Both the position numbers and the translations under genes were made by a program. A stretch of DNA of 64,000 bases, taken from the NCBI RefSeq assembly GCF_033955345.1, contig NZ_CP138332.1, positions 1,488,001-1,552,000 on the forward strand. The letters are read 5' to 3'. Below are positions 36,609 through 45,945 of this stretch, piece by piece; within the stretch, counting starts at the first letter, position 1, and each line of letters starts with the position of its first letter. The notes under the pieces are model-generated. The model ran no database searches, was not told the origin of the DNA, and worked only from the letters and a program-made list of their open reading frames with translations. This stretch comes from Sphingobacterium bambusae. Its GTDB lineage: Bacteria; Bacteroidota; Bacteroidia; Sphingobacteriales; Sphingobacteriaceae.

Positions 36609-37324
36609 TACCTATTTAGCAATGCAACCTCTATACAGCTGGTCAAGCCAGCTGTCTCGGTACGCAAACGACTGTTTCCCAAAGATATCGCATGAAAGCA
36701 TGCATCTTGTGCAAGTTTGATCTCGTTTTCTGAAAAATCGCCTTCAGGGCCTATCAACAGTAAATAATTTGCGTGGGGTCGGGCGACATCTTGTAAGTAC
36801 TTCTTTTCGCCATCGGCACAATGCGCAATGCATTTTACCAAATCTTTTTTTTCGTTCTGCTGCTGCAGAAATTGCGAGAGGGAAATAGCAGGATTGATCT
36901 GCGGTAGGTAAGCCTTCAATGACTGCTTCATGGCCGAAATGACAACCTTGTTCAAGCGATCGAGCTTTACCTCTTTCCGTTCGGAATGCTCGCAGATTAT
37001 AGGCGTAATTTCTTGAATGCCAACCTCGGTAGCCTTTTCCAAAAACCACTCTATACGATCGATATTCTTTGTTGGGGCAATAGCAATATGTAAATGATAG
37101 GAAGGCTTTTCATATTCCTGCACGACCTGGGTAATAGTTAATGTCGTCCGTTTTGGGTGCGGATCAAGGATTTCCGCGGTATACCAGCCTCCCCTTCCGT
37201 CAACAAGATAAACCATGTTTCCAGCCTGCAGCCGCAATACACGCACTGCATGCTTACTTTCCTCCTCGGTCAGTACAAAGTTTTGATGCGCTGGCAGTAA
37301 TGTCGGGGTGTAAAAAAGGTGCAT
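36608..37324 (-). CDS. rsmE: 16S rRNA (uracil-1498-N3)-methyltransferase RsmE
   Basis: The 238-residue protein has the RsmE layout: an N-terminal PUA-like domain (HAVRVLRLQAGNMVYLVDGRG) and a SPOUT methyltransferase domain with WFLEKATEVGI, CEHSERKEV, LIGPEGDFSENEI and SLGNSRLRTETA. It methylates U1498 in the decoding region of 16S rRNA. It is the last gene of a minus-strand run (HIT, dedA, ppa, CNNM, rsmE) and lies 3 bp after the CNNM gene, so expression is probably coupled. Confidence 0.96.
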   Translation of the reverse strand: MHLFYTPTLLPAHQNFVLTEEESKHAVRVLRLQAGNMVYLVDGRGGWYTAEILDPHPKRTTLTITQVVQEYEKPSYHLHIAIAPTKNIDRIEWFLEKATEVGIQEITPIICEHSERKEVKLDRLNKVVISAMKQSLKAYLPQINPAISLSQFLQQQNEKKDLVKCIAHCADGEKKYLQDVARPHANYLLLIGPEGDFSENEIKLAQDACFHAISLGNSRLRTETAGLTSCIEVALLNR

Positions 37325-37327
37325 ATG

Positions 37328-38644
37328 CTAGTCTTCGTCAATATCGTCATTTGGCGTCTCGACAAGATCAAGCTTGACAAACTCGATATTCTGTTGTGTT
37401 TTCTTGATGATCGTAATTGCGTAACCTTCCACTTCTTTCACTTCGCCCACATCCGGGATCTTCTCGAAGAAATGGCTTACCAAACCTGCGATGGTATCGT
37501 AGTCTGAGCTTTCAGGCAGCTCCAGCGGCAAATAACCGTTGGCATCATGCACATTCGCTCCTGCATCAACCATATACTCGGTTTCGGAGATACGTTCGAC
37601 AACAGGTGTTTCCTCATCGTACTCATCTTGGATCTCACCCACAAGTTCCTCCACGATATCCTCCAAGGTGACCATACCGGCCGTTCCACCAAATTCATCC
37701 AACACGATCGCTATCTGAATGCGCTTCAGCTGAAACTCCGTCATCAAGTCATTGATTTTCTTGGTTTCCGGGATGAAATAAGGCTTACGCATAATATTCT
37801 TGAGCACCACCTCTTTACCCTTGACAATAATAGGTAAGATATCTTTGGTATGCACGATACCGACGATCTGATCAATATTATCATCGTAGATCGGTATACG
37901 GGAGTAGCCTTCTTCGGTAACGGTGCTGATAAAATCATCCGCTGAATCCAGCATATCTACAGCCACGATCTTGGTGCGAGGCACCATGATATTTTTTACG
38001 ATGCGTTCGTTGAAATCGAAAACATTTTTGATCAATTCATGCTCCGCATTGTTGAGTGCTCCACTCTCTTTACCCTTTTCTAGTAAGTACTGCAACTCTT
38101 CCGAGGAATGGCTGGCTTCGTGACCATGCACATCGACACCAATAAGGCGTAACAAGAAATTGGCAAAGCCGTTGAGCAACCAAATAATCGGGCGAAAAAT
38201 GTAGTAAAAGAACTGTAAAGGAGCGGCGATACGCATCGTTGTGGCCACAGGCCGTTGGATAGCAATGGATTTCGGTGCCAGCTCGCCAAAAACGATATGC
38301 AGAAACGTGATGATACTGAACGCAAACACATGTCCTAAGTTTTTCGCTATAGGCCCGGTTAGCTCCACGTTAAAAAGGCCGAAAATCTTATGCACGATCT
38401 CGGTCATTACAGCTTCTCCCACCCATCCCAGGGCAAGAGAAGCCAATGTAATTCCTAATTGCGTTGCCGCAAGATAACCATCAAGGTGTTCGGTAATATT
38501 TTTGGCAATTTTCGCCACTTTGCTACCTGATTTTGCTTGCAGTTCAATTTGCGAGGCTCGCACCTTCACGATGGCAAATTCTGCTGCTACAAAAAAACCA
38601 TTAGCTAAAACTAAAAATATTGTCCAAAAAACGTCGACGGCCAT
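37328..38644 (-). CDS. CNNM/CorC-type membrane protein with CBS domains (hemolysin family)
   Basis: The 438-residue protein has an N-terminal CNNM transmembrane domain (FLVLANGFFVAAEFAIVKVR and TQLGITLASLALGWVGE), a pair of CBS domains (MVPRTKIVAVDM, IVGIVHTKDILP, IQIAIVLDEFGGTAGMVT) and a C-terminal CorC_HlyC domain. Despite the hemolysin label, relatives are magnesium or sodium-magnesium transporters of the inner membrane, and the CBS pair senses ATP-Mg. Normal length and complete. Confidence 0.94.
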   Translation of the reverse strand: MAVDVFWTIFLVLANGFFVAAEFAIVKVRASQIELQAKSGSKVAKIAKNITEHLDGYLAATQLGITLASLALGWVGEAVMTEIVHKIFGLFNVELTGPIAKNLGHVFAFSIITFLHIVFGELAPKSIAIQRPVATTMRIAAPLQFFYYIFRPIIWLLNGFANFLLRLIGVDVHGHEASHSSEELQYLLEKGKESGALNNAEHELIKNVFDFNERIVKNIMVPRTKIVAVDMLDSADDFISTVTEEGYSRIPIYDDNIDQIVGIVHTKDILPIIVKGKEVVLKNIMRKPYFIPETKKINDLMTEFQLKRIQIAIVLDEFGGTAGMVTLEDIVEELVGEIQDEYDEETPVVERISETEYMVDAGANVHDANGYLPLELPESSDYDTIAGLVSHFFEKIPDVGEVKEVEGYAITIIKKTQQNIEFVKLDLVETPNDDIDED

Positions 38645-38652
38645 GTTAGAAT

Positions 38653-39195
38653 TTATTGATTACCAAATTCTTTCTTGTATAATGCTATACTTTCTAAAAG
38701 GATTTCCTGCGCACGCTCGCGGCCATGCAATCCTTCCACTTGTACAGATTTCTTTTCCAATGCTTTGTAACTTTCAAAGAACTGTACGATCTCTTTCATC
38801 ACATGCGGCGCCAATTGCTCGATATCCGTGATGTAGTTGTAAATAGGATCGTTTTTCGCTACCGCGATGATTTTGTCATCCTGTTCACCACCATCAACCA
38901 TATTCATCACACCGATCACCTTTGCTTCAACCAACGTCAAAGGCAAGATGTCTACTGAGCAGATCACCAAAATATCGAGGGGATCTTTATCGTCACAATA
39001 GGTTTGTGGAATAAACCCATAATTGGCAGGATAAACTACGGAAGAACTTAATACACGGTCCAACAAAAGTAATCCGGTATCTTTATCCAACTCGTATTTC
39101 CCTTTGGAACCATTTGTAATTTCAATAATCGCATTGACGGAATTTGGCAAGTCGCTTCCGGGAGCTATCTGATGCCAAGGATGTGTTGTACTCAT
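38653..39195 (-). CDS. ppa: Inorganic pyrophosphatase
   Basis: A 180-residue type I pyrophosphatase. The signature acidic site is CDDKDPLDILVI, and other conserved parts are SKGKYELDKDTG and VYPANYGFIPQTYCDD. It removes the pyrophosphate made in nucleic acid, protein and lipid synthesis. It lies between dedA (6 bp) and the CNNM gene (8 bp) on the minus strand, clearly in the same operon. Cytoplasmic. Confidence 0.97.
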   Translation of the reverse strand: MSTTHPWHQIAPGSDLPNSVNAIIEITNGSKGKYELDKDTGLLLLDRVLSSSVVYPANYGFIPQTYCDDKDPLDILVICSVDILPLTLVEAKVIGVMNMVDGGEQDDKIIAVAKNDPIYNYITDIEQLAPHVMKEIVQFFESYKALEKKSVQVEGLHGRERAQEILLESIALYKKEFGNQ

Positions 39196-39201
39196 TAATT
39201 A

Positions 39202-39849
39202 TTATGACTGTTTTGTTTGTTTTTTGTTTTTCAACCATCGTTTCAGCAGTGCTATCGCGATTGGCAAGAAAGCAATCACGATAAGGCCAACGATGATGTA
39301 TTCGACATAATGGATGATAAACGGAAACTTGACGCCCAAGAAATAACCTGTCAACGTCAACAAAGAGGCCCATAAAAATGCTCCAATTATGTTGTAGAGG
39401 ACAAATTTCCTGAAGTTTAGTTTTACCACTCCGGCGAATATAGGTGCAAATGTACGAATAATAGGAACAAAGCGCCCTATAACCAACGCTGTTCCACCAT
39501 ATTTCTGATAAAACTCTTCTGCCATGATCACGTACTTGCGTTTGAAGAGAAAAGAATCTTTGCGTTTGAAAAGCATGGGCCCCGTTCGATAGCCGAACCA
39601 ATAGCCCGTAAAGTTGCCCAAAATGCCCGCCGATAAAATACCAAGGTACATGGTAGTGATGTCAACATCGATCTTACCCAGCGCACAAAAAAGCCCCGCC
39701 AAAAACAACAGGTAGTCACCAGGAAGGAAAAATCCAAAGAAAAGACCCGTTTCGGCAAAGACAATCAATACCACAATGTAGAAACCACCATGGCTCAACA
39801 GGTACTCGGGATTCATTAATTGCTGGATGGACAGCCACAAATCTTGCAT
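39202..39849 (-). CDS. DedA-family membrane protein
   Basis: The 215-residue protein has the DedA/SNARE-associated (VTT) family pattern: GLFFGFFLPGDYLLFLAGL, GILGNFTGYWFGYRTG, GRFVPIIRTFAPIFAGV and two C-terminal helices. DedA proteins are inner-membrane flippases or exporters; recent work links them to undecaprenyl-phosphate or phospholipid flipping. The basic end (KRWLKNKKQTKQS) is cytoplasmic. It is followed by ppa after 6 bp. Confidence 0.93.
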   Translation of the reverse strand: MQDLWLSIQQLMNPEYLLSHGGFYIVVLIVFAETGLFFGFFLPGDYLLFLAGLFCALGKIDVDITTMYLGILSAGILGNFTGYWFGYRTGPMLFKRKDSFLFKRKYVIMAEEFYQKYGGTALVIGRFVPIIRTFAPIFAGVVKLNFRKFVLYNIIGAFLWASLLTLTGYFLGVKFPFIIHYVEYIIVGLIVIAFLPIAIALLKRWLKNKKQTKQS

Positions 39850-39899
39850 ACGTTATCGTTAAGGAGCTGTCGAGAGACAGCTCTTTTCGTTCTTACTTG

Positions 39900-40322
39900 T
39901 TATTGGGATTTATTAGCACCTGTCACTTCCGAAATCGCTTCCCGAATTTGTTCCGCAATCTGCGTCATCTCTTCCGCCGCTATCTCCAACTTAGGTCTTG
40001 CAAAATTCATGTCATCAACCTGATTCAATGGGATCAAATGTATATGTGCATGGGCTACTTCCAAACCAACCACAGCAACTCCAACCTTACGGCAAGGAAA
40101 CACCTTTTTTATACCTTGGGCAACAATTTTTGCAAATACCCACATACCCATGTATTCGTCGTCATGAATATCAAAGATATAATCAGTTTCCTTTTTTGGG
40201 ATCACCAACACATGCCCTTGGGTTAACGGACGCACGTCCAAAAAAGCGAGAAAATCATTACTTTCCGCCACTTTATGGGCTGGAATCTCCCCCGACACTA
40301 TCTTTGAAAAAATCGTTGACAT
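39900..40322 (-). CDS. HIT-family hydrolase (HINT-like)
   Basis: A 140-residue protein with the histidine triad HAHIHLIPL near residue 95 and the family start FSKIVSGEIPAHKVAE. It hydrolyses nucleoside phosphoramidates or similar phosphate esters; the physiological substrate is not predictable. It precedes dedA by about 50 bp on the minus strand and may be the first gene of the run. Confidence 0.93.
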   Translation of the reverse strand: MSTIFSKIVSGEIPAHKVAESNDFLAFLDVRPLTQGHVLVIPKKETDYIFDIHDDEYMGMWVFAKIVAQGIKKVFPCRKVGVAVVGLEVAHAHIHLIPLNQVDDMNFARPKLEIAAEEMTQIAEQIREAISEVTGANKSQ

Positions 40323-40504
40323 AGCTTATCTTCATTAAGAATCACAAACAAACTTAGATAAATTTGCTTTCATATGCAATTATAATCGCCTTGAATATTC
40401 GTTTAACATCCCCTTTTTACGGCCGACGGAGCCTTCGCGCTACATCCACGCTCATACATCTCGCTTCGATTGCTGCACATGCGGACAACCTAAGCTTAGA
40501 AACA

Positions 40505-40535
40505 AAAAGACGGTTGCATATTTCTGCAACCGTCC
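40505..40535 (-). terminator. Terminator of greA
   Basis: GACGGTTGCA at 40510-40519 pairs with TGCAACCGTC at 40526-40535; on the minus strand the stem is followed by TTTTTG. It lies about 60 bp after the greA stop. Confidence 0.85.
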
Positions 40536-40596
40536 TCCGCAATATGTTAACATCATGTGCGGTTATGGCAGTACCGCACATAACCTTCACGTCAAA

Positions 40597-41070
40597 TTAC
40601 CGTGATATTTCAAGAATTTCAAATTCCAAGACACCCGCCGGTGCTTCTACTTGTGCAACCTCGCCTACGGATTTTCCCAATAAGCCTTGCGCAATAGGAG
40701 ATTTGACGGAAATCTTTCCAGACTTCAAATCAGCCTCTGTCTCAGACACCAATTGATAGGTCATCACGGCGTTGTTTTTCTTGTTTTTGATCTTCACATA
40801 AGACAAGGCCAAAACCTTGGAAGTATCCAATGTGGACTCGTCGATAAGACGAGCACTAGCCAATACTTCTTCGAGCTTTGCTATCTTTGTCTCGTGTAGA
40901 CCCTGCGCTTCTTTAGCTGCATCATACTCTGCGTTTTCGGATAAATCTCCCTTATCCCGTGCTTCGGCTATCGCTTTAGCAATATTAGCTCTACCTTCCG
41001 TTTTCAACTGCTGTAACTCCTGTTTCAGCTTGTCCAAACCTTCTTGCGTGTAATACGTTACTTCTGCCAT
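40597..41070 (-). CDS. greA: Transcription elongation factor GreA
   Basis: The 157-residue protein begins with the GreA coiled coil (TYYTQEGLDKLKQELQQL, RDKGDLSENAEYDAAKEAQG with the acidic tip) and ends with the FKBP-like domain (MTYQLVSETEADLKSGKIS, SPIAQGLLGKSVGE). It rescues backtracked RNA polymerase by stimulating transcript cleavage. The frame reaches 41124, but the ATG at 41070 (MAEVTYYTQEGL) is the conserved start. The gene has its own terminators on both sides. Confidence 0.96.
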   Translation of the reverse strand: MAEVTYYTQEGLDKLKQELQQLKTEGRANIAKAIAEARDKGDLSENAEYDAAKEAQGLHETKIAKLEEVLASARLIDESTLDTSKVLALSYVKIKNKKNNAVMTYQLVSETEADLKSGKISVKSPIAQGLLGKSVGEVAQVEAPAGVLEFEILEISR

Positions 41071-41100
41071 ATTTCTACCTAATTTATTTTCCAAAAAATC

Positions 41101-41150
41101 AAAAAAAAGACAAGACCATACCATCCTTCTTCAGGACAACATGGTCTTGT
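41101..41150 (-). terminator. Terminator of the two-component system
   Basis: ACAAGACCAT at 41110-41119 pairs with ATGGTCTTGT at 41141-41150; on the minus strand an eight-base T run follows. It stands between the response regulator and greA. Confidence 0.88.
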
Positions 41151-41199
41151 ACCTTGCTTGCTAAGATAGCAAGCAACATGCATAAAACCAAATTTCTTT

Positions 41200-41898
41200 T
41201 TATTCTTCCTCTTCGCTATCTATGAATTTATAGCCTAGACCACGCACCGTCTGTAGATAATGCGGTTTATCGGGGTTCGTTTCGATTTTTTTACGCAAGC
41301 GCACCACATGCATGTCCAAGGTGCGCGTGTTCACATTGGAGCTGTAGCCCCACACCACTTCCATCAGCTGTTCACGGGTGATCTCCTTGCCGACATTTTG
41401 CAAGAAGTACAATAAAATTCTATTCTCCAAGATCGTCAGCTCAATCTTACGCCCATCACGCACTAAGGAATGTATGTTTGGGTGGTGTTCGGTATTACCG
41501 AAGGTGTAAATGTCATTATTCTTTGGCAAGAAGAAACGTACTTTGTTCTCGATCATCGCGACCAGCACATCCATATTGAATGGCTTGGTAATATAATCGG
41601 TAACGCCATAACTGTAGGCGTCAATTTTGTCGACATCCTGCGATTTTGCCGTCATCATAATGATGATATGCTCAAATCCAGCCTTCCTGACCGCTTCACA
41701 CACTTCAATCCCCTCTTTCCCAGGAAGCATCCAGTCTAACAATACAACTGCAGGCTTCTGCTGAATAATAAGCTCTTCGGCATCTGTACCATTACCGGTT
41801 TGGATGACCTTATATCCTTCTGTTTGCAAACGATGGGCAACTAAAAAACGAAGATTTTCATCGTCTTCCACTACCGCTATGGTGATATCTTTACTCAT
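41200..41898 (-). CDS. OmpR-family response regulator, RprY-like
   Basis: The 232-residue protein has a receiver domain (AVVEDDENLRFL, VVLLDWMLPGKEGIE with the phospho-Asp, MMTAKSQ, GVTDYITKPF) and a PhoB-type winged helix (ENRILLYFLQNVGKEITREQ, TLDMHVVRLRKKI, YLQTVRGLGYKF). It lies 9 bp after the kinase gene and is its partner. In Bacteroidota this pair resembles RprXY, linked to envelope or oxidative stress; the assignment is by similarity of organisation only. Confidence 0.93.
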   Translation of the reverse strand: MSKDITIAVVEDDENLRFLVAHRLQTEGYKVIQTGNGTDAEELIIQQKPAVVLLDWMLPGKEGIEVCEAVRKAGFEHIIIMMTAKSQDVDKIDAYSYGVTDYITKPFNMDVLVAMIENKVRFFLPKNNDIYTFGNTEHHPNIHSLVRDGRKIELTILENRILLYFLQNVGKEITREQLMEVVWGYSSNVNTRTLDMHVVRLRKKIETNPDKPHYLQTVRGLGYKFIDSEEEE

Positions 41899-41907
41899 AA
41901 TGTTTAC

Positions 41908-43581
41908 TTAATTCTTTTTTGGACCTAAGGGTAGCAGCAACGTAAATGTCGTGCCCTGATTAAGGACACTTTCTACCTTGATCTCTCCGCCCATGAAATC
42001 TACTATTTCTTTACAGAATGCCAACCCCAAACCGATGCTCCCTTGTTGGTTGAATTGGTTCTTCACGCGGTAAAACTTCTTAAAGATACTATTAAATTCT
42101 TTCTTACTTATACCTATGCCTTGGTCTTTAAACCTAATAACAAAATTCTTTTTACTTTGTTGTATGTCGATGTTTAAAAACTTACGCTGCGCCTCCGAAT
42201 ACTTGTACGCATTATCGATCAAGTTTTGAAAAACGCTCAACAATAAGGTGGTATCGACCATCATGTTGTTTTGGACTTCGATTTGGTAGGAAAAGTTTAA
42301 ATCGGGATATTTCAATTTTACAGCATCAAAAATTGGCGCACAAAATTCCCGTACTCCAACCTCTTCCTTATTCGGCTTGATCGACTTGTTTTCTATCTGT
42401 GCAAAAGATAGCAGCTTATTCATCAGGCTGTTCAACTTATCGGCCTCCTGGTCGAGAATCTTCCCATACATGCGCTGTTCCTCGGTAGATAGCTTTTCGG
42501 AGCTCTGTATATTGTTGCCTGCAATTTTGATCACGCTTACTGGTGTCTTGAACTCATGTGTCAAGTTGTTGATAAAATCGTATTGTAACTGGAAGAGCCT
42601 ACTGTTGATCGTCACGTTCCGATAAATCAGGTAGGCAATAAAGATAAGGATCAAATAAATAATGGAAATACCGACGCTTACCGGTAAAAATCGACGGTTG
42701 ATCTCTTTATTCAAAAAGCTCTCCGAGCTGGTGTATTGCAATTTGTAATCGGAAAGTGCGCCCGGGAGCGATAGTTCCGTTTGGAAATAGAACCGTTGAT
42801 CGGTAACACTTCCCGATACGATAGGCAAAATCTCGATCTTCTCGTACAGATTGGGCGCCACGTTTCTGATCTGAATCTTGCTAGGATTGATCAAAAACAA
42901 AAACATATCCTGATCATATGACACAATGGGATTATCCGGAGACGACATCATTTGCTTGTAGGCCAGCAAATCGGAAATCCGAGGAATGTTCATATATGAT
43001 ACCTTACCTGCATTTAGCGTGTAAAAGACCTTATAGATATCGCTATCCGACATACGCGTTGAATCGTTGACACGATCGAGAAAGCCCACAAACTTCAATA
43101 CCATGCTATTAAAGTCCTCCGTGTAGGCTCGTGTTTCATTGCTTTCCTTTCGTTGGGCAACCAAACGGTTGTCCCCATCCAACTTAAAGGAGATCACATT
43201 TTTTGGATAGACCAGCAAATGGTTGTATTTGATTCCTGCCTCAATAGAGTCTGAATTTGTCACCGTGATATCGTAAAAGAGCACACTTTCAACGAAAGCG
43301 TTCTTACGGATAACATCACTCACATAAGACGCCGCTTTAACAGAATCTAAATAGCCCTGGTAGTAGGAAATTTCCGGAATCTTATCATTGAAAAACTCTT
43401 GAAAGGGCTGCACCGACTGATCAAAGACCTCCACCTTACGGTTGTTGAATTCCGTTTCTATAAAGTTAGCGATCATGGAGCGCGCCGCCAGCATGGCCAC
43501 CACAAAAAGTATGGTAACCAATACCACGAAAGCAATCAGCAATCCAAAGTTCTTACGGTATTTAAGCTGGTTATAGGCCAT
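41908..43581 (-). CDS. Membrane sensor histidine kinase
   Basis: The 557-residue kinase has two membrane helices (near residues 12-32 and 300-322) around a long periplasmic sensor domain. The cytoplasmic part has the H-box FINNLTHEFKTPVSVIKIAG with the phospho-His, the N-box FQNLIDNAYKYSE, and the G-boxes KDQGIGISKKEF and GSIGLGLAFCKEI. It phosphorylates the response regulator at 41200. The sensor domain is not one I recognise, so the signal is unknown. Confidence 0.93.
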   Translation of the reverse strand: MAYNQLKYRKNFGLLIAFVVLVTILFVVAMLAARSMIANFIETEFNNRKVEVFDQSVQPFQEFFNDKIPEISYYQGYLDSVKAASYVSDVIRKNAFVESVLFYDITVTNSDSIEAGIKYNHLLVYPKNVISFKLDGDNRLVAQRKESNETRAYTEDFNSMVLKFVGFLDRVNDSTRMSDSDIYKVFYTLNAGKVSYMNIPRISDLLAYKQMMSSPDNPIVSYDQDMFLFLINPSKIQIRNVAPNLYEKIEILPIVSGSVTDQRFYFQTELSLPGALSDYKLQYTSSESFLNKEINRRFLPVSVGISIIYLILIFIAYLIYRNVTINSRLFQLQYDFINNLTHEFKTPVSVIKIAGNNIQSSEKLSTEEQRMYGKILDQEADKLNSLMNKLLSFAQIENKSIKPNKEEVGVREFCAPIFDAVKLKYPDLNFSYQIEVQNNMMVDTTLLLSVFQNLIDNAYKYSEAQRKFLNIDIQQSKKNFVIRFKDQGIGISKKEFNSIFKKFYRVKNQFNQQGSIGLGLAFCKEIVDFMGGEIKVESVLNQGTTFTLLLPLGPKKN

Positions 43582-43587
43582 CGATCG

Positions 43588-45477
43588 CTACAAGTACGTC
43601 CTTAAAAAGGTTTCCACTTCTTGGTAATAGTTGATGATATTTTCCTCGCTCTTGAATCGTCGTCCTTCCTCCTCTCGGTAAATATACTTAATGGGCACCT
43701 TATTGTTTTTCAATTTCTGCACAAATTGGTTGGCATCGGTCAATGAGCTGTAGCGATCACTTCCTCCCTGCGCAAAAAGAACGGGAATCTTCACCCGATC
43801 GGCATGAAACACCGGGGAAATGGCTTTAAACATTTCGTACTCTTTTGTAGGGTTTCCAATGATATTGTAGAAAAGACGCACATACTGCTGCTGGTAGGGA
43901 GGTATTTCCTTAAAATAAGTAAACAGGTTAGTATATCCCGACATGGAAACGGCACAACGATAAAACGAAGAATTGTAGGTAGCAGCGTGCAACGCCGAAT
44001 ATCCACCAAAGCCTGTGCCCATAATGGCTACCCGCCTTTTGTCTACGATACCTTGATGTATCAAGGAAGTGACCCCGTCAATGATGTCGCTTTGAATCTT
44101 TCCGCCCCATTCCTTAAAGCCTGCCGTCCAGAATTTACGCCCATAGCCCACCGATCCACGGTAGTTTAGCTGAAAGACCAAATAACCACGATTGGCCAAA
44201 AATTGCACTTCAGCATCAAAATCCACACTCTCCCTCCTGTTTGGTCCATCATGAACCAACACCACGACGGGAAGATCCTTACGCTCGTCTGTATTGGGAT
44301 AGGTTAAAAATCCATGAATCGTTAAGCCATCTCTACTTTGATAGCGCATGGATTGTTTCGGTGAAAGCTTCGCTTTGAGCAATTTAGGATTGATATCCAC
44401 CAGCAAGTCTGCTTTCTGTTTTTTTACGTTGAAATAGTAGATACCGCCAGCGTTAATATCGGTTGAAATCTTAACGATCCAATTTTGCAGACTGGTATCG
44501 GTATCGATAATGTCGATATCCTGTCCTTTAAACTCGGCAGCAAGTTTCTCAAAGTTGCGTTGAAATTCCTTATTGAAAAATAGTTTCTCCGTCTTATCCG
44601 CAGTGTACTGACTGAACACCATTTCCTGCAGATTGTCTGAATATCCTCCCTGCTCAAGATCAACCTCGCCATTGCTGTAGATCAAACGCTCTTCCTCTCC
44701 TCTTTCTATATTATACTCTACCAAGGCCAGTTTGTCACGGCCATGGTTAGAAAGTGCGTAGATCATATTCTTCTCGTTTTTCACGAAGCCCAATGGCTGA
44801 ATAAGCGTTTGATAGTCGGTAGTAGCCACCTGCTTAAATGGAAGCTGTTCATCGGCTCGGTACAATATACTCTCTTGCACACTATCGCTGGTCACGGCCA
44901 GCCGCACCTTACCATCGGGCGATGGAAACCAATTCAGGATATTACCCGGATTGCTGGTAACAAGCTCGGGCTTACGACCGTCGAGAAAAATCTTATACAA
45001 ATCAAAAACCGTAGAATCGCGATCGTTCATAGCGGCCAACAAATAATGACCATACAGCTTTTGTGGCTGTAACCAACGCAACTTTACTTTCTTTACCGGA
45101 AGCAGCGGTTTACTTTTTTCATCGTTTATGGATATGCCAAATAGCCGTAAGCTATCCGTTGGGGCATGGCTATTGGAATAGACGATCGAAGAGTCCGATG
45201 CCCAAAAGAAATACTGCACATTCATATCTGATTGATAAGTAAGCTGCTTGGACTTACTTTTATCTTCGAGATCGAGCACGAAAATATTGCGACAATGGTC
45301 ATCCACACCCAAATAAGCGATTCGCTTGCCATCGGGCGAGAGCCTAAAATTACTTTTCTCGGCCTTTACAAAAAAATCTTCTACAGGTATAAGCTGATCG
45401 GTATTTTGCCTATTTCCACAAGACACCAATAAGCCCATCATCCCAAAAGCAAAAACCCAAAGCAAGAATCTATACAT
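43588..45477 (-). CDS. S9 (prolyl oligopeptidase-like) lipoprotein with lost catalytic residues
   Basis: The 629-residue product has a lipoprotein signal (FGMMGLLVSC, Cys20), a seven-bladed beta-propeller part (FRLSPDGKRIAYLG, WFPSPDGKVRLAV) and a C-terminal alpha/beta hydrolase domain with HGFLTYPNTD, FQLNYRGSVGYGRKFW and GKIQSDIIDGVTSLI. In active S9 enzymes the nucleophile lies in G-x-S-x-G-G; here the motif is MGTGFGGYSA, with Gly489 in place of Ser. The acid is kept (GGSDRYSSL, Asp574), but the usual EGHGF is EGRRF, so the His is an Arg (606). A pseudo-peptidase that binds peptides without cutting is the simplest reading. The kinase gene follows at 6 bp. Confidence 0.9.
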   Translation of the reverse strand: MYRFLLWVFAFGMMGLLVSCGNRQNTDQLIPVEDFFVKAEKSNFRLSPDGKRIAYLGVDDHCRNIFVLDLEDKSKSKQLTYQSDMNVQYFFWASDSSIVYSNSHAPTDSLRLFGISINDEKSKPLLPVKKVKLRWLQPQKLYGHYLLAAMNDRDSTVFDLYKIFLDGRKPELVTSNPGNILNWFPSPDGKVRLAVTSDSVQESILYRADEQLPFKQVATTDYQTLIQPLGFVKNEKNMIYALSNHGRDKLALVEYNIERGEEERLIYSNGEVDLEQGGYSDNLQEMVFSQYTADKTEKLFFNKEFQRNFEKLAAEFKGQDIDIIDTDTSLQNWIVKISTDINAGGIYYFNVKKQKADLLVDINPKLLKAKLSPKQSMRYQSRDGLTIHGFLTYPNTDERKDLPVVVLVHDGPNRRESVDFDAEVQFLANRGYLVFQLNYRGSVGYGRKFWTAGFKEWGGKIQSDIIDGVTSLIHQGIVDKRRVAIMGTGFGGYSALHAATYNSSFYRCAVSMSGYTNLFTYFKEIPPYQQQYVRLFYNIIGNPTKEYEMFKAISPVFHADRVKIPVLFAQGGSDRYSSLTDANQFVQKLKNNKVPIKYIYREEEGRRFKSEENIINYYQEVETFLRTYL

Positions 45478-45583
45478 AATCCAATCCTATTCCATTTCAA
45501 ATATTGTCAATTTTTACCACATTGAGGCATGTGCAACCTTATTTTTACAGATGAAATATGCTGGTTTTTTGATACTTTTACGC

Positions 45584-45874
45584 ATGATTTTATACAATAT
45601 TTCCATAATCGTCGAAGATAGTAGCCATGATGATGTGCTGGCTTGGATCAAAAAACAGCTCCCACAATTGTCTGCAGATATCCGACTGTTAAAGATGTTG
45701 GATTCACCGCACGAAGGCACAACCTATTGCTTGCAGATTACAGCGCAGGATGAGCAAGCCATCGCATCTTTTCAAGAGGAGCTATTACCGGACCTGCAGC
45801 AGTACATAGCAACAAAACACACGGAGAAGGCTTTTATATTTGATAGTAAGATGCAGTACCTATCCTTAGATTAA
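45584..45874 (+). CDS. DUF4286-family protein
   Basis: A 96-residue cytoplasmic protein beginning MILYNISIIVEDSSHDDVLA, the DUF4286 start. The family has a ferredoxin-like fold and unknown function and is common in Bacteroidota. An in-frame ATG at 45551 would add 11 residues, but the family starts at MILYN. The hairpin at 45905 ends the transcript. Confidence 0.9.
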   Translation: MILYNISIIVEDSSHDDVLAWIKKQLPQLSADIRLLKMLDSPHEGTTYCLQITAQDEQAIASFQEELLPDLQQYIATKHTEKAFIFDSKMQYLSLD

Positions 45875-45904
45875 TTAGGCTTCAGCAAAAAAGCGGATGC
45901 AAGG

Positions 45905-45934
45905 CACAGGTAAAGCACCTGTGTCGATTTTTCT
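45905..45934 (+). terminator. Terminator of the DUF4286 gene
   Basis: CACAGGT at 45905-45911 pairs with ACCTGTG at 45917-45923, followed by CGATTTTTCTT. Confidence 0.8.
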
Positions 45935-45945
45935 TATCAAATATC

